Assembly (NCBI GenBank): GCA_018058095.1
Contig: JAGPCO010000038.1
Location: forward strand, 1 to 56,059
From: Kofleriaceae bacterium
GTDB lineage: Bacteria > Myxococcota_A > Polyangia > Haliangiales > Haliangiaceae
DNA: 56,059 nucleotides
Direction of reading: 5' to 3'
Shown: positions 45,375-54,367 of the stretch, one piece after another
Position numbering within the stretch: position 1 is the first letter of the stretch
How the letters are laid out: each line of letters opens with the position of its first letter
Position numbers and translations under genes: made by a program
The notes under the pieces: generated by a model
What the model was told of the DNA's origin: nothing
Database searches by the model: none
Seen by the model: the letters and a program-made list of their open reading frames with translations, nothing else

Positions 45375-48300
45375 CTACTCGATGGTGACCCGGTCGCCGC
45401 CGGAGCGGCCGAAGGTCTCCGGCATGTACATCTCCTCGGCCTTGGCCGGCGGCACCACGAACCGGCCCGGGGTGGTGGCGCGGGTCACGTAGGTGTACTC
45501 GTGGACGCCCTCCCACAGCAGCGAGGCGAACGCCTCGACCCGCTCGTCGCGCAGGTTCTGGTGCTCGTACCAGGTGCCGAGCCACCACCAGTAGGCGCCA
45601 GCGCTGGCCTGGGCCTGCTTGTCCTGCGGGATGCTGCCGGTCACCGCCAGCGCCGGATTCATCACCTCGAGCCCGGCCGGCAGCGGGTCGACCAGCGCGA
45701 CGTGGTAGCGCCGGTTCTCCGCCACCATGGTCAGGCGCACGCGGACCCGGGCCCCGGCCTTGATCTTCCAGCTGCCGTCGGCCTGGCGCACCACGTCGCC
45801 CTTGTCGTCGACGGCCTCGTACCGGCGCTCGACCACGAAGCCGTAGTCGGCGGCCGGGACCTTGAGGTCGGCCGGGGCGTAGGTCATGCCGACCCGGTAG
45901 TACAGCCGGCCCTTGCCGTCCTTCTGCAGGACCAGATCTCCTCGGCCCGGCGTCTTGCCGCGGCCGAGCTGGTCGGCGATCCACGCCATCGGCACGTCGA
46001 GCTGGAAGCGGTCGGTCTGGCGGCCGCGGAAGGTGTGCTCGCCGGCGTAGCCATCGCCGAGCCAGACCCGGGCGACGAAGTCGGGCGTGACCTTCTCGTA
46101 GGTCTGGAAGTAGCGATCGAGCGCGAGCAGGATGAGCGCGTTGTCCTGGGTGTTGAGCCAGCGCCCCGCCTTCTTGTGGGCGAGCAGGCCGGTCACCAGC
46201 TTGGGGATCAGATCGTGCTGCTCGGCCTCCTGGATGAGCGACTCGAGGATGACGCCGTCGGCGCGACGGTCGGACGCCAGCAGCAGGTGGCCGCCGTCGC
46301 GGTAGCTGGTGGTGAAGTTGGCGGCGCCGGCGGTCTCGCTGACCCGGTTGTTCAGGTGCGCCAGCAGGTCGCGTCGCTCGCCGGCGGCGGCGGCCTGGCC
46401 GGCCAGGGTGCCGAGCAGCCAGCCGTCGGCCTCGATCGGCAGCTTGCTGGCGCCGCCGGCGCTGGCCAGCAGGCGCTGCGCCTTGGCCACGTCGACGTCG
46501 CCGGCCAGCTTGCGCACGTACAGCGCGTAGCTGGAGATGACCCGGCGGACCTCCTCGCCGTAGTAGCCCGGGTAGTGCCGCTCGATGTCGCGCAGGTAGG
46601 CCAGCGCGCGCGTGAGCATGTCCTTGTCGACCTGGTAGCCCTTGGCCTTGGCCCGGACCAGCGCGCCGGTCACGTGAACGCTCAGGTACGGCCAGGTCTC
46701 GCGCCCGCGCTCCCAGATCGGGAAGCCGCCGTCGGGGTTCTGCATGTTCTCGAGGCGTTCGAGGTCCTCGGCGACCCGGGCCTCGAGCGCGGCCGGGCTG
46801 GGCATGTCGGCCACCGCGAACGCGCTGAGCACGTCGCGCAGGGCGGCGATGGCCAGCACCCGCGACGCGCGCTGCTCGGAGCACTCGAAGCGGTAGCTGA
46901 CCAGGTACAGCATGGCGTCGGTCAGCGCCTGCAGGTTGGTCGACGCGGTGGTGATCTCGAGGCCGCCGAACTGCTTGACCACGCCGAGCCCGGCCCCGGC
47001 GCCGCCGCCGGCCGAGCCGGGCAGGGCGATGGGCTGGCGCACCGCGCCGGCGTCGATCACGCCGTAGGTGGCGAACGCCTCGGTGGTGGCCGGGGTCCAC
47101 ACCGGCAGCGCCAGCTCGGCCGCGTCGCTGGCGCCGCCGGTGGTGGCGGCGCCGACGATCTGGAACCGGGCGGTGCCGGCCAGCTCGGCCGCGGCCGGGA
47201 ACTGGACCTCGACCCGATCGTTGGCCGGCACCGTCAGCTCGCGCCCGGCCCCGTCGGTGATGGCCGCGTTGCTGGCGCGCACGCCGACCCGCACGGTCAT
47301 GGGCGCGTCGGTCTGGTTCTGCACCACGACCGGCAAGCGGAAGGTGTCGCCGAAGTTGAGGAAGCGCGGCGGCGACGGCCGCACCATCAGCGGCAGGCGC
47401 GCGGTGATCGTGCTCTCGCCCTTGCCGAACTGCTTGGCGCCGGCCGCGGCCAGCGCGACCACCCGGTACCGGGTCAGGTTGTCGGGCATCTTGACGCTGA
47501 GCGTCGCCTTGCCGCTGGCGTCGGTGATCATGGCGTCGGCGAACGCCGCCAGCGGATCGAAGTTGGTGCGGACGGCGATCGGGCCCTGGGCTGGCGCGCT
47601 GCCGGTGACCGGGCTGTTCTTCGTCGTGGTGACGTCGGTCGGGGCGGCCGCCGCCGGCGACGGAGGCGGCATCGCCCCGCCGTCGGCCATCGGCATCATC
47701 TCGGCCCGGGCCCGCCCGGGCGCCCCGCCGCCGGCGCCGGTGGCGTCGGCCAGCTGGTCGGCGGCCGGCTGGGCCAGCTTGACGAAGCTGCGCAGGTAGT
47801 GGTCCGACGTGCCGGCGTCGCGCTGCGGGTAGAAGCTGCCGACCGGGTTGGCGAACTGGAAGCCGGTCAGCGACAGCACCGCCTCGTCGACGACCATCAG
47901 CGCGACCTCGGCGCCGGCGACCGGCTGGCCGCGGGCGTCGCGCACGCGCACCGCGAAGCCGGCCTGGTCACCCGGGCCGACCTTCTTCGCCGCCGGGGTG
48001 ACCTCGACGGCCAGGGTCCGGCTGCGCGGCGGCACGTCGAGGTTGATCGAGCCGACCGCGTAGGCCGGCCGCTTGGGCAGGCGCGGGTCGGGCTTGCCTT
48101 GATCGTCGACGCGGGCGGCCTGCCCGACCAGGTCGACCTGGACCACCAGGTTGGGCACGTGGGCCTCGGCGATCGGCACCCGGATGGCCAGGGTCGGGCC
48201 GCTCAGGCTGACCCGCTGGGTCTCGAGGATGCCGGACCGGCGCCAGCTCACCACGCCCTCGGCCGGCGCGAACGGGGCCTGGATGAGCAACTCGGCCACG

Positions 48301-51300
48301 TCGCCGGGCTGGTACTCCTTCTTGTCGGGGATCAGGTTGACCTTCTCCTGCGCCAGGTCGCGCATCGGCGGGGTGTCGCCGCCGCTGACCCACACCGTGA
48401 GCTTGCTCTGGTTGGCCCGCCCGGCCCGGTCGAGGATGGTGGCGGTGATCTGGTAGGTGCCGCCCTCCTTCGTGGCGAACTGGCACGCCAGCGGGTCCTT
48501 GCCGGCGACCAGGGTGCAGGTCTGCGGGTCGAGCTCCTTCTCGACGTAGCTGCCGCGCTGGTAGGTCCAGTCGAGCCGGACCGCGCGCACCTCGATCGGC
48601 GCGCCCGGCGCCGGCGCGCCGTCGAGGTCGACGCCGATGACCGACAGGTCGATCGGCGTGCCCTGATCGACGTACGGCCGGGCCACCTTGAGGCCGACGT
48701 AGGCCTCGGCCGGGTGCACCAGCAAGGTCGAGCTGGCGGCCCAGGCCTGGCGGTTGACGTCGGTCACCACCGCCTGCGCCGACACCGACATCGGCACCGC
48801 CGGGCGGGCCGACAGGAAGTCGAGGTGCAGCACGTGGTCGCCGATGGCGTCGGTCTTGCCGGCGTGGGTGAACGTGCGGGCGCCGGCCCCGGTCGGCCCG
48901 GGCATCCACCAGCGCTGGTAGTCCCACCACGGACGCCACTCGCCGAACACGTAGTCGTCGCGGCCCGGCGGCGTGAACGTCGTCTCGGTGCTGGTCACCT
49001 CCCACGCCACCGGCGCGCCCGGCAGCGGCCCGCCGGCGAAGTAGCGGGCCGATGCGGTCACGTCGGCGCCGGCGCCGACCAGGTGCGGGCCGGGTGAGGC
49101 CTTGGCCGTGACCTCGTACTCGGGCCGGCGGAACTCCTGGATCTGGAAGCCGTGGTAGTGGCTGTCGCCGCCGGTGGTGAGCACGACGGTGGCGTGGCCG
49201 AGGTTGGGCGTGGTCGGCAGGGTGAAGCTGGTGGTGAATCCACCGAGCGCGCTGACCTTGGCCTCCCCGTCGAGGATCTTGTTACCGATGGGGTCGTTGA
49301 CGACGTAGCGCACGCGGGTCACCCCACCCGGGACGAAGCCGACGTCGCCGCCCTTGCCGAAGTCGATGCTGCGCAGCCAGCCCTTGAGGTGGACCTGTTC
49401 GCCCGGCCGGTACATCTGCCGGTCGTCGGTGACGTGCCAGGCCAGGCTGGTGGCCCGGCCACGCTTGATCCAGGTCGCGCTGTCGTTCCACCAGCCGCCG
49501 CTGTCGCTGAGGAAGGCGACGTCGTCGCCGCGCCGGGCCAGCAGCCGGCCCATGCCCTTCTTGCCGGTGCTGGACAGGGCGATGGTGGCCAGGCCGCGGT
49601 CGCTGGTGCGGGCCTTGCTGCCCCACGGCGCCAGCTCGAGGTCGACGCCGGCCAGGGCCTTGCCGGTGCCGAGGTCGGACGCGAACGCGACCAGCACGTC
49701 ACCGTCGACGGAGGCGTCGACCGCGAGCCGGGTGCTCTGGACCCAGCTGTAGAAGCGCGGCGGATCGTAGGCCTCCTTCCACGGCGTCGGCTCGACCACC
49801 GCCACCACGTGGCCGAGGCCGCCCTTGCCGAGCGCGGGCGTCAGGTCGATCGCGGTCTCGGTCAGCTCGTCGCGCTTGCCGGCGACCCTGACGTTGTGAT
49901 CGAACACCAGGGTGCCGGGCAGGGTGGGTGGGTTCTTGCGATCCCATTGCCGCTGCATGGCCGCCCCGAACCGGTCCCAGTCGGCCGGCGTGACCTTGTA
50001 CAGCCTGACCTTGAGGCCGATGTGGCCGACCGAGAAGTAGTCGAGCGTCGGCCGCTTGGCGCCGGGGTCGACCACCACCAGCCCCTGCGGGCCAAACAGG
50101 TTGGGCTGGGCCGGGCCGACCTTCCAGGTCACCGTCTCGTCGCGCCCGAGCGTCTGCCCGAACTCGTCGATCACCGCGCGGTTGACGGTGACCTTGTAGG
50201 TGCGGTTGGCCACGGTCGCGCCCTGCAGCGACACGTAGTTGCCGTTGTGGATCACCTTGAGCCCGGGCAGGTCGGGGCTGACCGTGAACAGCGCGCTGTC
50301 GAAGCGGTCGATCTCGAGCGGGTTGTTGAACTCGATGGCGTAGGGCGCGCCGGGCGGGCACTCGTCACTCCAGCCGCAGCGCGCCTCGTCGATGCGCAGC
50401 GGCGCGTAGGTCCGGAACGAGGAGCTCTGCCGGTCGCGGGTGCGGCCGGGGCCCTCGGCCGACGGCGTGCCGGGGCCGACCGTGACCTCGACGTCGGCGT
50501 CGGCGGGCAGCAGCCGCTCGGTGCGGAACGCCAGCCAGCGGCCGTCCTGACCGGCGGCCCGGGCCGCCTCGGCCAGGCTCTTGACCGTCGGGTGCTTGTC
50601 GAGCTCGTCGGCGTCGAGCAGGCGGAGCGACTCGGCCTGGCCGTTGGCCTTGACGGTGATCGTCGCCAGCACCGCCAGCGCGTCGATCTTCTGATCGAAC
50701 AGCACGAACATCGGCACGTCACGCCGCTGCGGGCCCGAGGTCGGCCACGACGCGGCGACCCGGGGCGGCGGGGTCTCGAACGTGAAACGGACCGCGGCTG
50801 GCAGGGTGTTGCCGAGCGCGCTCCGGGTCCCGGCCGGGATCTCGACCTGGTAGGTCGTGGCCTGCGGGAAGCGGACGTCCGGATCGAACAGCACGGTGCG
50901 GGTGCCGATCCAGCGCCAGCGACCCTTCGGCGTCGGCGTCAGCGTGACCGGCACGGTGGCCGCCGCGTCGTCTTGCGAGGTCACCGCGATCATCGGCTGC
51001 GAGAACGTGACCGACAGCTGCGGCGCCAGCGGCACCGCGCCTTCTGGCTGGTAGCGCAGCACCGCGAGCGGGGCCTTGGCGTCGGCCGCGCTCGGCGCCG
51101 ACGGGCTGGGGCCGAGCGACGGCGGCGGCGGGAAGGCGCCGGTGAGGGTCTTGCCGGTGCGCGGCGGCGGCAGCGAGCGCGGGCGCAGCGCGAAGTCCTG
51201 GCGGTCGTCGGGGTTGGTCTTGACCGCGGGCGCGCGCGCCAGCAGCGCGGCGGCGTCGGCGTCGGTCAGGCGGCTGGCCGGGGCCAGGCGGGCCCGGTCG

Positions 51301-51518
51301 TACGCGGCGGCGCCCTGGCGCCCATCGGACAGGCGCAGGTCGAGCCCGAGCGGGAGGTCGGTCAGCTGCTGCAGGGCCTGGTCGCCGGGGCTGCCGCCAC
51401 CGACCGGGCCGGTCGGGGTGCGGCGGCCGCCACACGAGGTGGCGACGAAGGCGGTCAGGGTCAACCAGGCCAGCACACGCTGGCCCGCGGGACGGACACG
51501 ACGGGAAGTACGGGTCAC
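45375..51518 (-). CDS. Alpha-2-macroglobulin family lipoprotein
   Basis: 2047 residues from GTG 51518, preceded by GGAGAT. Lipobox FVATSCGG gives Cys near residue 29. Many macroglobulin-like beta domains follow, with the segments LAVLRYQPEGAVPLAPQLSVTFSQPM, AGVDLELAPWG, RPEYEVTA and FKLAQPAA-type. The bait-adjacent region ITDASGKATLSVKMPDNLTRYRV is typical. The thioester motif CSEQ starts at Cys1546, so covalent trapping of proteases should be possible. The alpha-helical thioester domain has NPDGGFPIWERG. Bacterial A2M proteins protect the periplasm from foreign proteases. Usual partner pbpC is not adjacent. The protein is longer than the about 1650-residue E. coli YfhM. Confidence 0.9.
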   Translation of the reverse strand: MTRTSRRVRPAGQRVLAWLTLTAFVATSCGGRRTPTGPVGGGSPGDQALQQLTDLPLGLDLRLSDGRQGAAAYDRARLAPASRLTDADAAALLARAPAVKTNPDDRQDFALRPRSLPPPRTGKTLTGAFPPPPSLGPSPSAPSAADAKAPLAVLRYQPEGAVPLAPQLSVTFSQPMIAVTSQDDAAATVPVTLTPTPKGRWRWIGTRTVLFDPDVRFPQATTYQVEIPAGTRSALGNTLPAAVRFTFETPPPRVAASWPTSGPQRRDVPMFVLFDQKIDALAVLATITVKANGQAESLRLLDADELDKHPTVKSLAEAARAAGQDGRWLAFRTERLLPADADVEVTVGPGTPSAEGPGRTRDRQSSSFRTYAPLRIDEARCGWSDECPPGAPYAIEFNNPLEIDRFDSALFTVSPDLPGLKVIHNGNYVSLQGATVANRTYKVTVNRAVIDEFGQTLGRDETVTWKVGPAQPNLFGPQGLVVVDPGAKRPTLDYFSVGHIGLKVRLYKVTPADWDRFGAAMQRQWDRKNPPTLPGTLVFDHNVRVAGKRDELTETAIDLTPALGKGGLGHVVAVVEPTPWKEAYDPPRFYSWVQSTRLAVDASVDGDVLVAFASDLGTGKALAGVDLELAPWGSKARTSDRGLATIALSSTGKKGMGRLLARRGDDVAFLSDSGGWWNDSATWIKRGRATSLAWHVTDDRQMYRPGEQVHLKGWLRSIDFGKGGDVGFVPGGVTRVRYVVNDPIGNKILDGEAKVSALGGFTTSFTLPTTPNLGHATVVLTTGGDSHYHGFQIQEFRRPEYEVTAKASPGPHLVGAGADVTASARYFAGGPLPGAPVAWEVTSTETTFTPPGRDDYVFGEWRPWWDYQRWWMPGPTGAGARTFTHAGKTDAIGDHVLHLDFLSARPAVPMSVSAQAVVTDVNRQAWAASSTLLVHPAEAYVGLKVARPYVDQGTPIDLSVIGVDLDGAPAPGAPIEVRAVRLDWTYQRGSYVEKELDPQTCTLVAGKDPLACQFATKEGGTYQITATILDRAGRANQSKLTVWVSGGDTPPMRDLAQEKVNLIPDKKEYQPGDVAELLIQAPFAPAEGVVSWRRSGILETQRVSLSGPTLAIRVPIAEAHVPNLVVQVDLVGQAARVDDQGKPDPRLPKRPAYAVGSINLDVPPRSRTLAVEVTPAAKKVGPGDQAGFAVRVRDARGQPVAGAEVALMVVDEAVLSLTGFQFANPVGSFYPQRDAGTSDHYLRSFVKLAQPAADQLADATGAGGGAPGRARAEMMPMADGGAMPPPSPAAAAPTDVTTTKNSPVTGSAPAQGPIAVRTNFDPLAAFADAMITDASGKATLSVKMPDNLTRYRVVALAAAGAKQFGKGESTITARLPLMVRPSPPRFLNFGDTFRLPVVVQNQTDAPMTVRVGVRASNAAITDGAGRELTVPANDRVEVQFPAAAELAGTARFQIVGAATTGGASDAAELALPVWTPATTEAFATYGVIDAGAVRQPIALPGSAGGGAGAGLGVVKQFGGLEITTASTNLQALTDAMLYLVSYRFECSEQRASRVLAIAALRDVLSAFAVADMPSPAALEARVAEDLERLENMQNPDGGFPIWERGRETWPYLSVHVTGALVRAKAKGYQVDKDMLTRALAYLRDIERHYPGYYGEEVRRVISSYALYVRKLAGDVDVAKAQRLLASAGGASKLPIEADGWLLGTLAGQAAAAGERRDLLAHLNNRVSETAGAANFTTSYRDGGHLLLASDRRADGVILESLIQEAEQHDLIPKLVTGLLAHKKAGRWLNTQDNALILLALDRYFQTYEKVTPDFVARVWLGDGYAGEHTFRGRQTDRFQLDVPMAWIADQLGRGKTPGRGDLVLQKDGKGRLYYRVGMTYAPADLKVPAADYGFVVERRYEAVDDKGDVVRQADGSWKIKAGARVRVRLTMVAENRRYHVALVDPLPAGLEVMNPALAVTGSIPQDKQAQASAGAYWWWLGTWYEHQNLRDERVEAFASLLWEGVHEYTYVTRATTPGRFVVPPAKAEEMYMPETFGRSGGDRVTIE

Positions 51519-51857
51519 GGGGATCTCCAACGCACCAGATCGGCGCAGGTTGCGAACCGCGCGCCGGGCCGGGCCAGGACGTGCGGGCGGCCACAGCGTT
51601 CCAGCAACCAGGCCGCTCGGGAACGGCAAGCAGCAGGTTTCGACGGGCGGCGCGGCCGGGGCGTGGTCACCGGCCCGGCCTGGCCAGGGCGGCGGCCAGG
51701 GCGCGGCAGCCCCACCCATGAATCGCCAGGGCTGGCGAGCCCGGCACAGCCCGGCCCAACCGACGCGCACTTCCCGCAGCGCGCCGCCGAGGCGCCAGCT
51801 GGCACTCCGCGTGCTCGAGGAGGGGACAGCCACCAACCCCCCACGCGGAGAACCTCG
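51519..51857. other. 339-bp divergent intergenic region
   Basis: It separates alpha-2-macroglobulin (-) from the lipoprotein at 51858 (+). No gene was found; open frames are low-complexity. Near the right end lies a possible sigma-54 promoter (51800-51815). Confidence 0.5.
51800..51815 (+). promoter_or_regulatory. Possible sigma-54 (-24/-12) promoter
   Basis: TGGCAC, 5 nt, GTGCT. The GG and GC pairs are 10 nt apart as required, with one departure from the TTGC core. Transcription would start near 51826, 32 bp before the lipoprotein ATG. Chance matches are possible in GC-rich DNA. Confidence 0.3.
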
Positions 51858-52622
51858 ATGCGCGCCACCACCGTCACCGCCTCGCTCCTCACCTCGCTCC
51901 TCACCCTCGGCCTGGGCGCCTGCGCCAGCGACGACACCAGCGACGAGCTGGCCGGCGAGACGGCCGGCGAAGACGGCGACGGCAAGGCCGACAGCCTCGA
52001 CGAGTCGGGCTACCACGTCGCGCGCCGGGTGGTGGCGCGGTGTCTGGAGCCTGAGTGCCGCGGCATCGAGCTGACCCGGCTCAACCGCACCACCACCCCG
52101 TGCCTGGACGGGGCGAGCCCGGCCGCCTGCCTGGTGCCAGATCCGGCGCTCGACTGGTCCGGCAGCGGCCTGTCGAAGGAGCAGATCGACCAGCTGATCG
52201 GCGGCATGCCGTATGGCCCGAGCAGCCCCGACGCGGCGTCCGAGGCCCCGATCCTCATCCGCGGCAAGATCGACGAGGGCCGCTTCCTGGTGACCGAGGC
52301 CTGGCTCGGCGCCGACCGGGCCGCACCGGTGACCGGCATCGCCGTGCGGGTGCGCGGCGTACGCGCCGCCTGTGGCTCGGGTTCGTGCCCGCGCCACCTC
52401 AGCGAGGCCAAGCTCAACTCGACCCGCACCGCCACCCTGGGCGGGCTCGACTTCACCGGTGACGGCCTCGACGGCGACAGCGCGAACTTCCTCGAGGAGC
52501 TCATCTTCGAGAGCGGCGGCCCCGGGGTGATCATCACCGGGACCCGGACCGAGCTGGCCGACGGCAGCAAGTCGCGCTCGATCGACAACTACTGGCTCAA
52601 GGTCTTCGGCGACAACGAGTGA
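51858..52622 (+). CDS. Lipoprotein of unknown function
   Basis: 254 residues; GGAG precedes the ATG. Lipobox GLGACASD gives Cys near residue 22, followed by an acidic stretch rich in Asp, Glu and Gly. The body has two disulfide-prone pairs (RCLEPECRG and ACGSGSC) and mixed alpha/beta content, ending SIDNYWLKVFGDNE. It resembles unassigned myxobacterial secreted domains, but no family can be named with confidence. Confidence 0.72.
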   Translation: MRATTVTASLLTSLLTLGLGACASDDTSDELAGETAGEDGDGKADSLDESGYHVARRVVARCLEPECRGIELTRLNRTTTPCLDGASPAACLVPDPALDWSGSGLSKEQIDQLIGGMPYGPSSPDAASEAPILIRGKIDEGRFLVTEAWLGADRAAPVTGIAVRVRGVRAACGSGSCPRHLSEAKLNSTRTATLGGLDFTGDGLDGDSANFLEELIFESGGPGVIITGTRTELADGSKSRSIDNYWLKVFGDNE

Positions 52623-52679
52623 GCCACGTCGGTCGCACCCGGTCTCGACAGCCGGGCGCGGCCGGGCCAAGCTACCCGG

Positions 52680-53141
52680 ATGCGGCTCCTGGCGGTCGGT
52701 GACCGCGCTCCCGACTTCACCCTGCCGGCGCACGACGGCTCGTCGGTACACCTGGCCGACCTGGCCGGCGGCTACGTGCTGCTGTGGTTCTACCCCGAGG
52801 CCGACACCCCGGGTTGAACCCTCGAGGGCAGCGGGCTCCGTGATCGAGCCCCCGAGTTCGCGACCCGCCGGTGCCAGGTCTTCGGCGTCAGCTACGACCC
52901 GGTGGCTGACAATCGCGCCTTCGCCGCCAAGTACGGCTTCGGCTTCCGCCTGCTCAGCGACGAGGCGCACGCGATGGGCGTGGCGTACGGCGCCAGCCCG
53001 GACCTGGGCGAGCGCTGGCCCGAGCGGATCTCGTACCTCATCGGCCCCGAGGGCCGGATCGCCCGGGTCTACCCCACCGTCGACGTGCGCGCCCACGCGG
53101 CGCAGGTGCTGGCCGATCTCGACGCGCTGATCGCCGGCTGA
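52680..53141 (+). CDS. Selenocysteine-containing peroxiredoxin (PrxQ/BCP-like), TGA at residue 46
   Basis: Reading through an in-frame TGA at 52815-52817 gives a 153-residue peroxiredoxin. Before the TGA: VGDRAPDFTLPAHDGSSVHLADL and LLWFYPEADTPG. After it: TLEGSGLRDRAPEF, VFGVSYDPVADNRAFAAKYGF, FRLLSDE and RISYLIGPEGRIARVYPTVD. The TGA occupies the peroxidatic Cys position of the TPGCT motif, and the frame is intact on both sides. Selenocysteine at this place is known in other bacterial peroxiredoxins and raises peroxide reactivity. The usual resolving Cys five residues on is Gly/Ser here; another Cys occurs in RRCQVF. A SECIS-like hairpin follows the TGA. Alternative: a point-mutated pseudogene, less likely given the exact position. 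The start is the ATG at 52680. Confidence 0.82.
52821..52856 (+). promoter_or_regulatory. SECIS-like hairpin for selenocysteine insertion
   Basis: Upper stem GGGCTC (52833-52838) with GAGCCC (52846-52851) around the 7-nt loop CGTGATC, which has G in its second place. Lower stem CTCG (52821-52824) with CGAG (52853-52856). The loop begins 21 nt after the TGA, within the range I recall for bacterial SECIS elements (about 16-37 nt). SelB would bind it. Confidence 0.6.
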
Positions 53142-53175
53142 GCGCGCCGCGATCGGGCGCAACGATGGACCTCGC

Positions 53176-53191
53176 GGCGGGCCCACCCGCC
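53176..53191 (+). terminator. Weak hairpin after the peroxiredoxin gene
   Basis: GGCGGG and CCCGCC with a 4-nt loop, 34 bp after the peroxiredoxin stop and 27 bp before the next ATG. No T-run is present. Confidence 0.25.
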
Positions 53192-53217
53192 CCGGCGCGG
53201 CCGTGTATGTTCCGGGC

Positions 53218-54330
53218 ATGGACTTCGCTCTCGACGACGAGCAGGCCTTGATCGTGCAGACCGTGCGCCGGTTCGCCGAGCGCGAGCTGCGGGCCGCGGC
53301 GGGTGACGCCGATCGCGCCGGCGCCGCGCCCGCGGCCCTGGCCGGCAAGGCCGGGGAGCTCGGGCTGTTCCTCGACGCCGTGCCGGCCGCCTCCGACGGG
53401 CTGCTCGACGGTAGCTACTCGCACCTGACGCGGGCCCTGCGCGGCTACGAGCTCGGGCGCGGGTGCGCCGCGCTGGCGGCCCGGCTCGAGGCCAACGTCG
53501 AGCCGGCCCTGGCGGCGGGGCGGTGGGCCAGCGCCGAGACCCGGGCCGCCCTGTTCGCCGACCTGGCCGGCGGCGCGCTCGCCACCACCGCGCGCGACAG
53601 CCGCGGCGTGCTCGCGGTCGACGACCTCGGCGCGGCCGGGGTGAGGGTGCACGGCCGGCTCGGCCCGGTCGTGCTGGCGGCCGAGGCCACCACCGTGTTG
53701 CTGCTGGCCGAACACGCCGCCACCCCCATCGTCGCCCTGGTGCCGGCGGCCGCACTCGGCCGGACCGCGATCACCCCGTCGGGCTGGCGCGCCGCCGGCT
53801 GGGCCAGCGTCGAGTTCGACCAGGTCACGCTGGCGCCGGCCCAGCTGCTGGCGCGCGGCGAGGGCGCCCGCGCCGTCGCCGCCGAGATCCTGGCCTGGGC
53901 CCGGGTCAGCCTGGCCGCGCGCGCCGCCGGCGTGGCCGCCGCGGCGATCGAGGCCGCGCGCGCCTACGCCGAGACCCGGGTCCAGTTCGGCCAGCCGATC
54001 GGCCGGTTCGAGTCGCTGATCCGGCTCGGCGACGACGGCGAGACGCTGGCCCGCACCGCCCGCCTGGTCGCGCTGCACGCGGCGTGGATGCTCGACCGCC
54101 TCGGCCGCGCCGGCGGTGGCGACCCGGCCGAGGTGTTCGACGCCGCCAGCCGGGCCCGGGTCGTCGCCAGTGACGCCGTGACCCGCGCCAGCATCGACGC
54201 CGTGCAGATCTTCGGCGGCTACGGCTTCGTCAACGACTACCCGGTCGAGAAGGCGATGCGCGACGCCCGCGCGTTCGAGGCGATCCTCGGCGACGAGCGC
54301 CTCGATCGCGTGCTGGCCGGCCGTCGCTAG
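53218..54330 (+). CDS. Acyl-CoA dehydrogenase family protein
   Basis: 370 residues from the ATG at 53218. It begins MDFALDDEQALIVQTVRRFAEREL, the usual start of the family. The middle domain is diverged and Ala/Val-rich. The C-terminal helical domain has RVQFGQPIGRFESLI and VQIFGGYGFVNDYPVEKAMRDARAFEAILGDE, with the FGGYG flavin segment and a Glu near the catalytic base position. It probably oxidises an acyl-CoA with FAD; the substrate is unknown. It lies 37 bp upstream of a second member. Confidence 0.85.
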   Translation: MDFALDDEQALIVQTVRRFAERELRAAAGDADRAGAAPAALAGKAGELGLFLDAVPAASDGLLDGSYSHLTRALRGYELGRGCAALAARLEANVEPALAAGRWASAETRAALFADLAGGALATTARDSRGVLAVDDLGAAGVRVHGRLGPVVLAAEATTVLLLAEHAATPIVALVPAAALGRTAITPSGWRAAGWASVEFDQVTLAPAQLLARGEGARAVAAEILAWARVSLAARAAGVAAAAIEAARAYAETRVQFGQPIGRFESLIRLGDDGETLARTARLVALHAAWMLDRLGRAGGGDPAEVFDAASRARVVASDAVTRASIDAVQIFGGYGFVNDYPVEKAMRDARAFEAILGDERLDRVLAGRR

Positions 54331-54367
54331 CGTCCCCCCGCTCGTCACCCGCTCCTGCGAGGAACCC

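Noticed and set aside
52680-52817. Reading the peroxiredoxin as two genes or a pseudogene broken by TGA
   Set aside because: The TGA sits exactly at the catalytic Cys codon, no other lesion exists, and a hairpin follows at SECIS distance. A random nonsense mutation would rarely hit this codon.
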